Shown piece after piece: positions 24,753 through 35,172 of a stretch of 64,000 nt of DNA (the first letter of the stretch is position 1; every line of letters starts with the position of its first letter). Under the pieces are notes generated by a model. The model was not told where the DNA came from, did no database searches, and saw only the letters and a program-made list of their open reading frames with translations. Origin of the DNA: Metaphire vulgaris (lineage: Eukaryota; Annelida; Clitellata; Crassiclitellata; Megascolecidae). Position numbers and translations under genes: made by a program. Location of the stretch: the NCBI GenBank assembly GCA_018105865.1, contig CM030851.1, positions 2,495,868-2,559,867 of the forward strand, written 5' to 3'.

Positions 24753-25220
24753 TCAGGTTGACCTGGCCTTCTTGTAGACCCATCCGATTCCACTCGCCAC
24801 CGCCAGCGTTCCAGCCACCGGGGCAAGCGCAGTGGCAGCCCCAAAGGCCGCACCCATCGTTCCAACTGTCGCCACGCCTCCCCAAAATCCAGTGACTGCT
24901 CCACACGCTACAGTCACTCCAGTTGCCGCGACCGATGCATTGTAAAGTTGATCAGTGTTTCCATTCTGCAGATTGGCCACTTGTGTCATCAATTCTCTGA
25001 ATCTCTCTTCATTTTCTGCGTCTCTCCTGTCTCTGTCGCTTGCGTCCAGAGTCAACTGTGCAAGTTCGAGCTCCTTCATTCTCTGCACGTGTTTCATCTT
25101 CTCGATTTCCATTTCATGTCTTCTCTTTCGTTCATTCTCTTCAAATTCCATTCCCGTGTTCTCATTTTCCGGTTCCAGGTGTATACGCCTTATACATGTC
25201 CGCAGTGGTACGATTGCCAT
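24753..25220 (-). CDS. Coiled-coil protein with C-terminal glycine-rich hydrophobic domain
   Basis: A single open frame of 155 residues. Residues about 24-85 are highly charged, with heptad-like spacing (RKRRHEMEIEKMKHV, NEERFRELMTQVANL), predicting an amphipathic coiled coil. Residues about 95-148 are rich in Gly, Ala, Val and Thr (GFWGGVATVGTMGAAFG, APVAGTLAVASG), like a glycine-zipper or membrane-insertion segment, followed by basic YKKARST. A possible acceptor (CTTTACAACAG) lies three bases before the ATG, so an upstream non-coding exon is likely. It lies antisense between transposons and is unlike its Ig neighbours. I do not recognise the family. The layout recalls small membrane-active or apolipoprotein-L-like proteins only in a general way. 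Confidence 0.5.
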   Translation of the reverse strand: MAIVPLRTCIRRIHLEPENENTGMEFEENERKRRHEMEIEKMKHVQRMKELELAQLTLDASDRDRRDAENEERFRELMTQVANLQNGNTDQLYNASVAATGVTVACGAVTGFWGGVATVGTMGAAFGAATALAPVAGTLAVASGIGWVYKKARST

Positions 25221-25645
25221 ATTCTGTTGTAAAGGTTGGTTGCTGCAATCTGAAACTAACAGAAACTCTCGTTTAAATATACGTCATTTGATGCACTAGT
25301 CATGACTAATGCATGTAATAAGCGTTCTTGTAGGCTATAACATCTATCAGACATTTCATATTCAACGGCAAGCATTTTATTTATTTATTTCAAGACAACT
25401 TCTATAGCGCCGTGCACTAGGCTAAGACCTACGACACGATGAACATTTGCGCGTATTTCAATACAAAAGACGCTGGTGAACTAAATAATAGCCTAAACGA
25501 ATGTAAACTTAAAACGCTAGTGAATTATTTATAAAGACCTCATATTCAGCTTTGTGGATACAAATTTGTTAACGTGAGCTTATGCACATTGCTACGAGGG
25601 CGTGTATGTTAACTCCTGAACTCCTGTGGTCGATTTTCGAAACAG

Positions 25646-25809
25646 CATGGGCCTAGCGACGGAGGTATATCGGTATATATGCCCCCAAAAAGTCAGGTTA
25701 CCTTAAAGTTTTTAGTGTGTTTTTAAAATTTTTCAGCGTGTTTAATATTTATGCCCCCTCCAAATCACATAAGGGTATACCCCAAATCAAATTCCTGGCT
25801 ACGCCCCTG
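25646..25809. mobile_element. MITE, relative of the 6460-6639 copy
   Basis: Left end CATGGGCCTAGCGACGG and right end CTGGCTACGCCCCTG. The body shares GGTATATCGGTATATATG and AAATCAAATTCCTGGCTACG with the other copy. The flanks are not duplicated. Confidence 0.7.
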
Positions 25810-26469
25810 GCGGGGTCGGGGTCAGGGTCGGGCCGAAAATGTTCTGATGCCTTCAATCAATCGGTTGAAGCTCTGCGAATCCGCGCTACAAATATAACAT
25901 TGTTAAATATCTTCATTATAATATATAATATGCATTAGTGTTTATCAGCTTAGTGCAGAGCCAATCGACGCATATAGTAACGATGGCGTTCAACGTAGAA
26001 TGACACGTCTTCATTGCAAATCGCGAATTTTTATTAAGACATTCAACATACTGTACCTATTTTGAATTGTTTTTTTAATATGACATGGATTCATTAAAAA
26101 TGTTGTAAATCTGAATGCCTTGACAAGTAGTTGCCAGACTGAAAATCTTCGTAACAATGGATCTAATGAAAATAGACCTAAGTCAGACACAGGTGAGCTG
26201 AGCTTATGATGCAGGTGAAAATATCTGAAAATTTTGGAATTTCTCAACGTCTCAGTTTCGAAACCGATCACCGTATTATCTTCATAATAAATGCTAGTCA
26301 TTGCTATTTTAGATCGGATCAAGCGGCCATTCGATTGAAGCTAAGTGCTGTTCTGCCTGTCTTGTTTTCGTAAAGACCTGTACATTGCATTATGTAAATG
26401 TTGAGTCCATCTGGGCTTCGAGCGGCCATAATTTCATGCCGTGACATAGGCGGCGCGCCTCTATCGGCC

Positions 26470-26810
26470 ACGTCGGTCCAGGCCGGCCCAACAAACACAG
26501 TCAGTGACCATGACGACAACCATGACAATCACCAACATGACAATAATCGTAATTATAATAAAGACGACATTCCCGACCATAGCGGTCGCAAACGTGAACA
26601 CAACGGTGACATTGACAACGGTCGTTACGACAACAACCACAAGAGTCACGACAACTGTCGCCACAACACCGATAACCGAATACAACAACCACCACCACAG
26701 CGATCATAACGACAAACAAGACAACACCCACAACAATCATCGTGGCGACGATAACAGTCACGATACACGATAATAATGACAACAGTCACAATAACAAACA
26801 CAACAGCGAC
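26470..26810. repeat. Degenerate AC/AAC-rich low-complexity tract
   Basis: Irregular ACGACAACCATGACAATC-type sequence. It is open in several frames only because it lacks T-rich stops. A short unit just before it (TTTCATGCCGTGACATAGGC to GGCCACGTCGG, 26431-26472) recurs at 29529-29572. Confidence 0.8.
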
Positions 26811-27080
26811 AGTATAAATGACAAGCATACTCCAAATCACAAAACACAAGACGAAGTATACTAATATCGCGAATATCGAACTTAGTATCAAATCTCCTTC
26901 ACCGCTGTCGATGATGAAATAGCGGTAAATGAAATAGACCAACAACAAAGTAATATCAAAAATAAACTCAAAGATATTCTGATTAAAATTCTATAGCGCT
27001 AAAATAAGTCTACACCACGGATCATCGAGTAAATGAAGTGAACTTCGAAGGCGATCGCCTGTATTCGACCGTTAAACAAA

Positions 27081-27239
27081 ATGGCTGCCGCCCACGCCGC
27101 TGATCCAACAAAGCGGCACAATCAAAAAATATCAAAAATATCTCAAAAATATCGCAAAACCCCACTTCTGGTACCAGTGAAACAAGAGGGGTGCTATGCC
27201 CCCCTTCTACTCCCAAGATGGCTCTATGAATCTACGTCC
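27081..27239 (+). CDS. Candidate first exon of an unknown gene
   Basis: An ATG in good context (AAAATGGCTGCC) opens a frame starting MAAAHAADPTKRHNQ. It ends at a strong donor, CCCGC then GTGAGTAAG, in phase 0. The peptide is basic with no recognised domain. No partner exon can be firmly assigned, though the 32208 exon has a phase-0 acceptor. It may be chance. Confidence 0.25.
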
Positions 27240-27664
27240 CGCGTGAGTAAGGCTTCGTCTAGATAGACGAGGACTTGCGTTGTTAGTGATGATAAATCAC
27301 ATGTCCTTATACACCAATAGGTTTTGACAAATATTATTAAGACAATAATTAATCCAAACATTCGTTAGTAAATGTAATGCACGTTGACATGTTCCAAAGG
27401 TGTCCGACAGGAATTATAGTACCATAAGAATCGCAACAAAAAATATGCTAAACGACATAATCATACCTTGACGTCGATAAACGGTTCAAGCTAATAAATG
27501 CAGACTAATACTGCCACACTTAAATCTAACTATCTCTTCTACACCTGAACATAAACGACTTTCTTTCCCCAACTCTCACCGACCCGTGCTCGTTCTAAAA
27601 CAAAGACAAAGAGAGCGATCCTATTCCCCGCATGTTTCGCGATATTCTCGCGATCGATACTCCC

Positions 27665-29097
27665 CAGAGATGTGCGGATCCAAAAATTTTGGGACCGCGG
27701 ATAATCCGGCTCCGCCAGGTTTAGATCCGCGGAGGATCCGCATCCGCGCGAATATCCAATATCAGGAGCCGCGGAGGATCCGCATCCGCAGATAGTAAAT
27801 AAATTCGGTCTTTTACTAACACCCTTCCCATGGTTTCAGCAAACTTAGGGCCTATCATAATGTATTTCAATAAGCAGTAAAATTATGTACCTAGGTCCGA
27901 GACTCATTGCACAAATAGTCGTAAGAAAGGAGACGCAACATGTAAAGCATAACATAGATTTTTTTAAAATATAAAATAAAAGTCATTCAAAAACGTTCAC
28001 TTTTAAAACATAAGCTACTGTTTGTCAAGAGATTGGAGAGCATTCGCGCAGTTCTCCTACCTTCAGATTTTCAATTATTTCATCGGACGCGTTTTTGGTC
28101 GCCATTGCATCACACGTTCACAACGAATAAAAACGACGCGACGACGTAATTTGCACTAAAAAATTAGCCCTCACGGTTAATTTGAAATGCACTGTCCAGA
28201 ACGTAAACTCTGAATGAATGTCTTGAGAGTCTATAGGCCATATGTACGTTCATATATGAATACCGTGTGGAGCGCACAACTGCACACCTCAAACAGTACA
28301 CAGCGAATTCAGGCAAAAATTGGTTACTTAATAACCAATTAGACGCTCGAAATTCGAAAAGCGCCTACCTCTTCAAAGGAGAACGGACATTCTCCCCAGG
28401 ACATTCCATGAGTCCACCCCCCGCATTATCCCTCCTGAGTCCTGGTACACTAGATGAAATGAAACCCCGACATAATCACCCTTTTGTTTACTCAATGGCC
28501 TTTGACGAAATCGACTGACGCTGAGAGAGAATTCGTGTCGCTATTACTATTGAATTGGTCTCAATTGAAATCTTCTTTAATTCACATTTGAAGTCTTTCT
28601 ACTCACCGATCTTTAAATGTTGCACCCATTCACTTGGGGATTAGGCCTACGTGCCGGGGGGGTTAAGTGACGATGATTAAGTGACTGGGGATTAGATAAC
28701 TTGGAAAATGAAGGAATCCGAGTCGGGTTGACTGGACTTTGAAGTTTGAACTTGTCGGAAGCTGTCTCCCGTCAGTTATTTTGATCTCTTATGTAAACCT
28801 CCTAACTTAGCGTTTCTGTCGATCAAAGAGATAATTGGCACTTTGGTCATCTACAACCATGCAATAGTCATAAAATTCAGGGCGTAATTTGAAAAGGTAG
28901 CAAATAGCTATGCACAATGTGTATGTATTTGTGTGTCTGTGTGACAGTGTGTGTGCATGTTGCCAGTTTTCAGGATCCGCGGATACTCCGCCTCCGCCAG
29001 CTTTTTGGATACTTGGATCCGCCTGTGTCCGCGGATCCTTAAAATCCTTGCGGACCCGGCTCCGCGGACGGATCCATCCGCAATCCGCACATCTCTG
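27665..29097. mobile_element. Composite hAT-like element with CAGAGATGTGCGGATC ends
   Basis: CAGAGATGTGCGGAT at 27665 pairs with ATCCGCAATCCGCACATCTCTG territory ending at 29097. Both ends are followed inward by GGATCCGCGG-type arrays. The flanks ATACTCCC and ATTACTCC are duplicated with one base shift, and the outer sequence CGCGATCGATA is shared on both sides. The interior holds a repeat at about 28375-28530 that recurs at 40720-40930 and, inverted, at 41960-42130. Confidence 0.65.
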
Positions 29098-29193
29098 ATT
29101 ACTCCCGCGATCGATATTCCCGCGGTATCCTCGCGGTGCTCTCGTGATACTGGGAGGGCCAGGCGCCCCTGGCGACTAGATGGGACTCCGTTC

Positions 29194-29194
29194 C

Positions 29195-29232
<38 letters not shown>

Positions 29233-29305
29233 CAGTAATAGTAGCAGTAGTAGTAGTAGTAGCAGTAGTAGTAGTAGCAGTAGCAGCAGTAGCAGTAGCA
29301 GTAGC

Positions 29306-29350
<45 letters not shown>
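29194..29350. repeat. (AGT/AGC)n microsatellite
   Basis: An imperfect trinucleotide array about 155 bases long. It generates spurious poly-Ser and poly-Thr frames. Confidence 0.95.
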
Positions 29351-29351
<1 letters not shown>

Positions 29352-29932
29352 TAGTAGATTTTGGTCTTCACGCTTCTTCAGTTCACTGAGGCTGCAAACT
29401 TTGGTTTGGTAGACCCACTGTTGCATTCCTTCCCAAATTTTGTAGTATTTCGCAGAGTTCAGACCTGGGCTGTTTGGGAACAATAGTTCTCGTGGAATGT
29501 TCTCTGGGCGTTGAGCTGCCATAATAATTTCATGCCGTGAACATAGGCGGCACGCCTCTATCGGCCACGTCGGGCCATAATTGATAATGCAATAGCACCT
29601 ATTAGATAGCCTAGCACTAAGCAGTCTATAGTACAGATAGCAATTGATGCTTGACTGAAGATTAGCTGGTCTCAGTTGATGGGAGTTCGTCAAAATTTGT
29701 ATAAAAGATAAGGAGAATAATTCCTGTGGTCGATCAGCTGTAAAAATTTCTAAGAGATTTCGTCGAACTGAAACAGAAATGCGAAAAAACAAAATCAAGA
29801 AACAATTTAAAATATTGTTTTATCACTTATATCATTAATAATATAAAATTCTATTAGATGATATTCTTCTATTATGCTACCGGATCTATCGCAGTGGGTT
29901 TTTATAATTTCAGCGTTAAAAACTATTAAATC

Positions 29933-30375
29933 CAGTGATGGGCACTAACTAATTTTTTAAAAGTTAAACTTTAACTAAACTTTTTTACAATCAAGCAGTT
30001 TAACTTTTTAAGTAACTAACTTTTCACTGTAGTAGTTTACCTTTAACTGATAACTAATTAAAAGCAGTTTAACTTATAACATTACCTTTTTAACTTTGAC
30101 ATGAGCTACTGAGCTAGTAAAACTAGGCTACAAGCTGCAACGAACACGATTTACAATTATAATTTCATATAGCACAATTTTAACAATAAATATAGTAATA
30201 ATAACGGTAATAATAATAATAATTCATAATTGAAGCAGGTAATTATGCGGGTGACATGAAAAAGTAGAGCCTACGCGTGACTTAGCCTGTGCTGAAAGTT
30301 TAACTTTTGATGCAACTAAAAAAAGTAGTTTAACTAAAAGTTAACTAATTTTTAGTTAACTTTTGCCCATCACTG
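29933..30375. mobile_element. hAT-type MITE, CAGTGATGGGCA ends
   Basis: Ends CAGTGATGGGCA and TGCCCATCACTG, with a perfect 8-bp duplication ATTAAATC. Inside are TTTAACTTTTAACTAA-type words in inverted arrangement around an AT-rich core. Confidence 0.95.
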
Positions 30376-30774
30376 ATTAAATCTGATATTAGATTTTAGT
30401 TGCCCCAAAAAGCTCCAGTTATAAAAATCATGCAAACGCCCTGTATAAACCAATTCCTTTCAACCTATTTGACTTTCTTCGCCTTGGGCCGACGACAGAG
30501 ACAACGAGCGTTGGGACGAATGAATGAGACGACGTCAGAGACAACGGTAAAATCGACGTCGGAAACGGCCTCCAGAACTCCCAGAAGACCACACAACGGC
30601 AAAACTGACGAACTCCGGCAAAACACCTCCTCTCTTCACATAGATCCAACGCAGGGTTTAATCTATGCCGTTTCCGGGAGGAAATTGCCTTTTCTCCCCT
30701 CCGAAAATTTCAAATCTCTCCGGAAATTTTGGCATACTATATCAACTTGCAACGCTCCCTCAAGCCCCGCTAGC

Positions 30775-31086
30775 CAAAGGCGTCATTTGGAGGGGCTGGG
30801 CGGGGGCGTGCCCTCCCTCAAGGAAATGAAAATATTAATTTATAATGTATTAATGTCCAAAAAATTGCAAAAATTGCCCAAAATATCAAAATATTGCAAA
30901 TTTTCCAACATTGGCCCTAAAATTTGCCAAAATTGCTCAAAATTTGCAAAAACGTTGCAAAATATTTGCCAAAAATTACAAAAATGCCTAAAATTTGCCA
31001 AAAATTGCCCAAAATTTGCCAAAATTTGTCAAAAATTTGCAAAAAATTTCTCGTCCCCCCAAGAAAAGTGTAAAATGACGCCACTG
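30775..31086. mobile_element. MITE with AGGCGTCATTTGG ends, sister of 11231-11491
   Basis: Ends CAAAGGCGTCATTTGG and AAATGACGCCACTG. Flanks CCGCTAGC and CCGTTAGC (7 of 8). The internal array of TTGCCAAAAATTTGC units is longer than in the sister copy. Confidence 0.85.
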
Positions 31087-31197
31087 CCGTTAGCTGACTC
31101 CCTCCGGCTTTGTCAGTTTCACCGGAGTCCAGCAGTCGAGATTAACCACTGATCCAACGAACACCCGTTCGAAATTCCGCCCGCCCGCCCGCCCCCG

Positions 31198-31616
31198 ATG
31201 GCAGGAACATTTTTTAAAAACATCTCTTTCGCACGACAATTTTCGCCAAATATCGCCAGAAGTCCCTTAACGATAACCATGAGCCCCAAACTTAGGTTGG
31301 TTCAGTGCGATGCTAGAGAAAAAGTAGAATTAGTTGAAGATTTGTTTCAACACTGTTTCCAAAAACATCCCGTTGTAACTACAAGCTCAAAGAAACCGGA
31401 AGAGAGCGACGCCCCTCGCTCCAGCTGCCACCTAGCGATTCAACCCAACATCAAGAAGTCCAGCTGCCACCTAGCGATTCAACCCAACATCAAGAAGTCC
31501 AGCTGCCACCTAGCGATTCAACCCAACATCAAGAAGTCCAGCTGCCACCTAGCGATTCAACCCAACATCAAGAAGTCCAGCTGCCACCTAGCGATTCAAC
31601 CCAACATCAAGAAGTA
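31198..31616 (+). CDS. Candidate exon with five 39-bp tandem repeats
   Basis: Five nearly identical 39-bp units (31420-31614) are followed by GTAAGT at 31614. Because 39 is a multiple of three, two frames stay open. One, continuous with an ATG at 31198 or 31279 (MSPKLRLVQCDAREKV), repeats SSCHLAIQPNIKK and leaves phase 2. The other repeats VQLPPSDSTQHQE, leaves phase 0 and could join the 32208 exon. The second has a more linker-like composition. No family is recognised and the choice is unresolved. Confidence 0.35.
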
Positions 31617-31713
31617 AGTAGTCAAAGCAAAATACAAATTCAGTTCCAAGAGAGCATATCATAACACTGTGTAAAGTTAGAGCTGTTTTCTTTAACAGTT
31701 TTTGTCCAGTAAA

Positions 31714-32066
<353 letters not shown>

Positions 32067-32207
32067 TGATTTTAGTGGTTTAGGAGGCTAAGTAAGCCTG
32101 TGTGAAAGAATAAGCTTACAACCTTCCCAGCCACGTGTCATATGCATTGGAGACGGGAGACAGGGTCGTCTGCGATTTGCATTTGAAAGCCAGTGTTATT
32201 TTCACAG

Positions 32208-32453
32208 ATGGGCGACGATTGTGGTCGTCTAGGCGTTGGTTGTAAACTATTTCCAAGACAGTTTTGTGTCATTGCATACGACAGCCAAAGGGTGATTTTA
32301 ACCGACGCAGCCAAGATTTTCAGCCCTCAGTCGAGAAGCATTAATTATATCGGTCAAACAAAAGCCGGTTCTGAGAGAAGCATTCGACAGTCACGACAAG
32401 AGCGCATCGGCCCACGACGTCGACTCTATTTCGTATCATTTGCCTTGGAATGA
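32208..32453 (+). CDS. Candidate terminal exon or repeat-derived open frame
   Basis: A consensus acceptor (TTATTTTCACAG) precedes a phase-0 frame of 81 residues starting MGDDCGRLGVGC and ending with TGA. The nucleotide sequence from about 32280 on is related to 33600-33750 and to the complement of 57300-57475. In those copies another frame reads VMFTDAP, RS, TTSxEAFDS. It is therefore either an exon of a small multigene family or part of an unknown mobile element. Confidence 0.35.
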   Translation: MGDDCGRLGVGCKLFPRQFCVIAYDSQRVILTDAAKIFSPQSRSINYIGQTKAGSERSIRQSRQERIGPRRRLYFVSFALE

Positions 32454-32629
32454 CGAGTGGAGGGAGAGTCGGCTAGAATTTGCATTTGAAAGACAGGAAC
32501 TCGGCTGACAGTTTATTTTTCAAGGACATGCAGTGGCGATTGTGGGATGCTAGCGCCCGAGGCGAAAAGGGATTGCACCGCTAACTTGTGCCGAAAATAT
32601 TTTGACAATCCAAAAGGTCCTCGCACTTA

Positions 32630-32969
32630 GTGGCAGTTCCACGTGGAGGTGAGTGGGAAATGGTGATTCATCCCCAAACCGGACTTTTTATTCCCGAACC
32701 GGACCTGCTTGTCGAACTACTATTTCTGGGTAAAAGTCAAGTAAAATTACGGGGGGGGGGAAACTAAGGGCGGGTGACGAGCTTTTTTGGCTTGTCAACC
32801 TATTTTTCGGAAAAAGTCGAGTAAAATTCGGTAAAAATTGCCTGTTTTGTTCGTCATCCTTTTTCTTTTTCGGCAAAGTTTATTGATTTTCTCCTCTCTT
32901 TTCATCCCCCACCAACTTCCTGTTAATTCATTTCATCCCCCAACCAAGAAATCCTGGAACCGCCACTGC
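32630..32969. mobile_element. DNA element with GTGGCAGTTCCA / TGGAACCGCCACTG ends
   Basis: Inverted ends at 32630 and 32969 match the family of 9970-10136. The target duplication is not convincing. It includes a G-run at 32751-32760. Confidence 0.65.
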
Positions 32970-33524
32970 TCATATCGTATTCCAACATTCCAATAATGCC
33001 AATATATATTAGATTCCGAAAATGTACTTCCAATCCAATCCAATCCAATAACAGTTTATTATTTTCCAAATCAGTGCATAATAACATCATAATAGTATTT
33101 TAACATCATAATAGTAATTTCAGTAAGGCTAAGTTCATAATACATAATAGAAAATTAACAATTAATGAAAATTTAATAGAGTAGGGCCTACAAAGATTGT
33201 AGCCTTACTGATTTATCAGAATTATTACACAAAAATTAAAGGAAGAAAATCATGAGCATATAAATTAATTTAACATAAAAAAGTTAAAGGTAATGAAATC
33301 AGTAATTAATTTGATGATATTATGTAAAAAGTTACAAAGAAAACAGAGAAATACTTACTGTTCATCTTTGTGAATGACATAATATTATGTTAGCCTATTT
33401 CATGATTTAATTTCACTTGGTCCTTTCATTTTTTCACTTGGATTCACTTCAATTTTGCGCCTACTCCGTAGAATTTTGCACCAGAGGTCGACCCGCTCCC
33501 TGGTCTAGTTCGCTACGCCCCTGT

Positions 33525-33760
33525 AGACATGGGTTGTCTTCCTAGGCGTTAACCGTAAACTCTGTCCGTAACAGTTTAGGTATAGCCTACATACATGTAG
33601 ACGCGACAGTCAAGCGGTTATGTTTACTGACGCACCCATATTAAGAAGCGTTCTGAGTCAAATGAAGACCACCTCTGATGAAGCATTCGACAGTGACGAC
33701 AAACATGTAGCGGCCAATACATTGACTCTATTTCTTAGCAGAACGGAAGTAGGCCCCTGT
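33525..33760 (+). pseudogene. Second copy of the VMFTDAP-type coding-like repeat
   Basis: The frame around 33618-33755 reads RRDSQAVMFTDAPILRSV, then TTSDEAFDSDDKHV. Upstream bases parallel 32220-32270 but carry stops. It lies in otherwise gene-free DNA and ends near a trinucleotide array. Confidence 0.4.
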
Positions 33761-33782
33761 ATAAAGGAAGTAAAAGAAATGT

Positions 33783-33816
33783 AGTAGTAATGTAGTAGTA
33801 ATGTAGTAGTAGTAGC

Positions 33817-33886
<70 letters not shown>

Positions 33887-33910
33887 ATAATAATAATAAT
33901 AGTAATAGTA

Positions 33911-33979
<69 letters not shown>
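33783..33979. repeat. (AGT)n-(AAT)n-(ATT)n compound microsatellite
   Basis: AAT units are followed directly by ATT units at about 33923, making a perfect self-complementary tract. Confidence 0.95.
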
Positions 33980-33981
<2 letters not shown>

Positions 33982-35070
33982 GTGATTTCATGTGTGGGGC
34001 TAAAACGCCCTGTGTAAAAACCACTGTAATGACTCTTAACTTCGACGATCCTTTTGGCTCCACCATTCAGTAAGTCAGTAAAATTTGAAGAATTTGAAAT
34101 GCGCCTTCACAGCAGAACCGTAATAGCTGTAGTCTAGGCGCAGTTGAAAAGTGAAATATTAAATTAAATAAATTGCACATATTTTCTCATAAAATGTCAT
34201 GCTCCTCGCAAATATTTTTTAAATTTAAAGTTTTGATCTTATCCCAATCGTCCTAGTAAAGGGGTGAGTTGGATGGATGCTATAATTCCTGCTGATATGA
34301 TGAATATAAGCCATCGATAATTACACATGTGTACAATGTTACATTCTGGATGTAATACTGTAGCTGATATCGTTAAAAGCGAGATTTTAACTTAAAGCAG
34401 AATAAATTTCATCATAGCCTCGTTTCTAGATGTCTATTCCTGCGAGAGAAAGCTGAACTTCGTTGTTGTTCCGATTATTTGTAGATTTGAAGCCAACCCT
34501 GCAAGAGACAATGAGGACTCATCACTTCAACTTAACCTGGCGAGCAGTGGTCAAATTACTTTTTCAGAGGTGCCGGATCTCCTTGTTTTTTTCTCCGTCC
34601 ACAAAATTTCTTCACAACTTTTCTATTCATTTTAAACGAGCATTTAGAGTACAGTTCACGTTTATTTTCTTTCCCGTGTATGCAAAGTGCAAAAGTAAAC
34701 AATAAAACATCACAACGAATAAAAAGCACTTTCCGGATCTTATACGAGACGTTCCGGATCTCTTGCTAGACGCCCCGTATCGGAGATCCGGCAAGATCCG
34801 GTTCAATTTAACCCCTGCTGGCGAGGAATTAAACCTGTCATTACTGTTGCGGAGGTGGACGTTTTTGTGCCATCCCAAGTTCCATCATAAAATCTTCTCA
34901 GAAAGAGGTCTATTCTTGTCTTTGGAGAATTTTAGGCGATGCGTAGGGCATAGGCCTTGTGCATCGTAGAAACTGTCAAGACTGTTCATCGAACAGGAAG
35001 TTACATCCTACGTGTGTTGTTACTCGACGCATGAAAAGAGTATTAGTAACGGTTGAATGCAAGAACACGA
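33980..35070. other. No gene recognised upstream of gene A
   Basis: AT-rich intergenic DNA. The last 260 bases before gene A (about 34905-35172) match the upstream region of gene B in complement, so they probably hold the shared promoter. Confidence 0.5.
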
Positions 35071-35079
35071 AGACGCGGC

Positions 35080-35086
35080 TATATAA
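35080..35086 (+). promoter_or_regulatory. Probable TATA box of gene A
   Basis: TATATAA lies 87 bases before the start codon, inside a block conserved with gene B (CTTTTCTGAATAGC, CCGAAGCACCAGTGATCTTC). This implies a short 5' UTR of about 60 bases. Confidence 0.55.
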
Positions 35087-35172
35087 TTCCAAGGACCTTT
35101 TCTGAATAGCCATTAGAATATCACAAGACAAGTCGAGACATAGTTCTCTACCCGAAGCACCAGTGATCTTCA

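Noticed and set aside
26398..26948. Overlapping frames of about 100 residues on both strands
   Set aside because: Low-complexity AC-rich DNA that lacks stops in several frames at once.
29099..29798. Long poly-Thr, poly-Tyr and poly-Ser frames
   Set aside because: Produced by the AGT/AGC trinucleotide array.
30400..31152. 250-residue plus-strand open frame
   Set aside because: Its second half is the MITE at 30775-31086 and the first half has no recognisable domain. Judged a chance frame.
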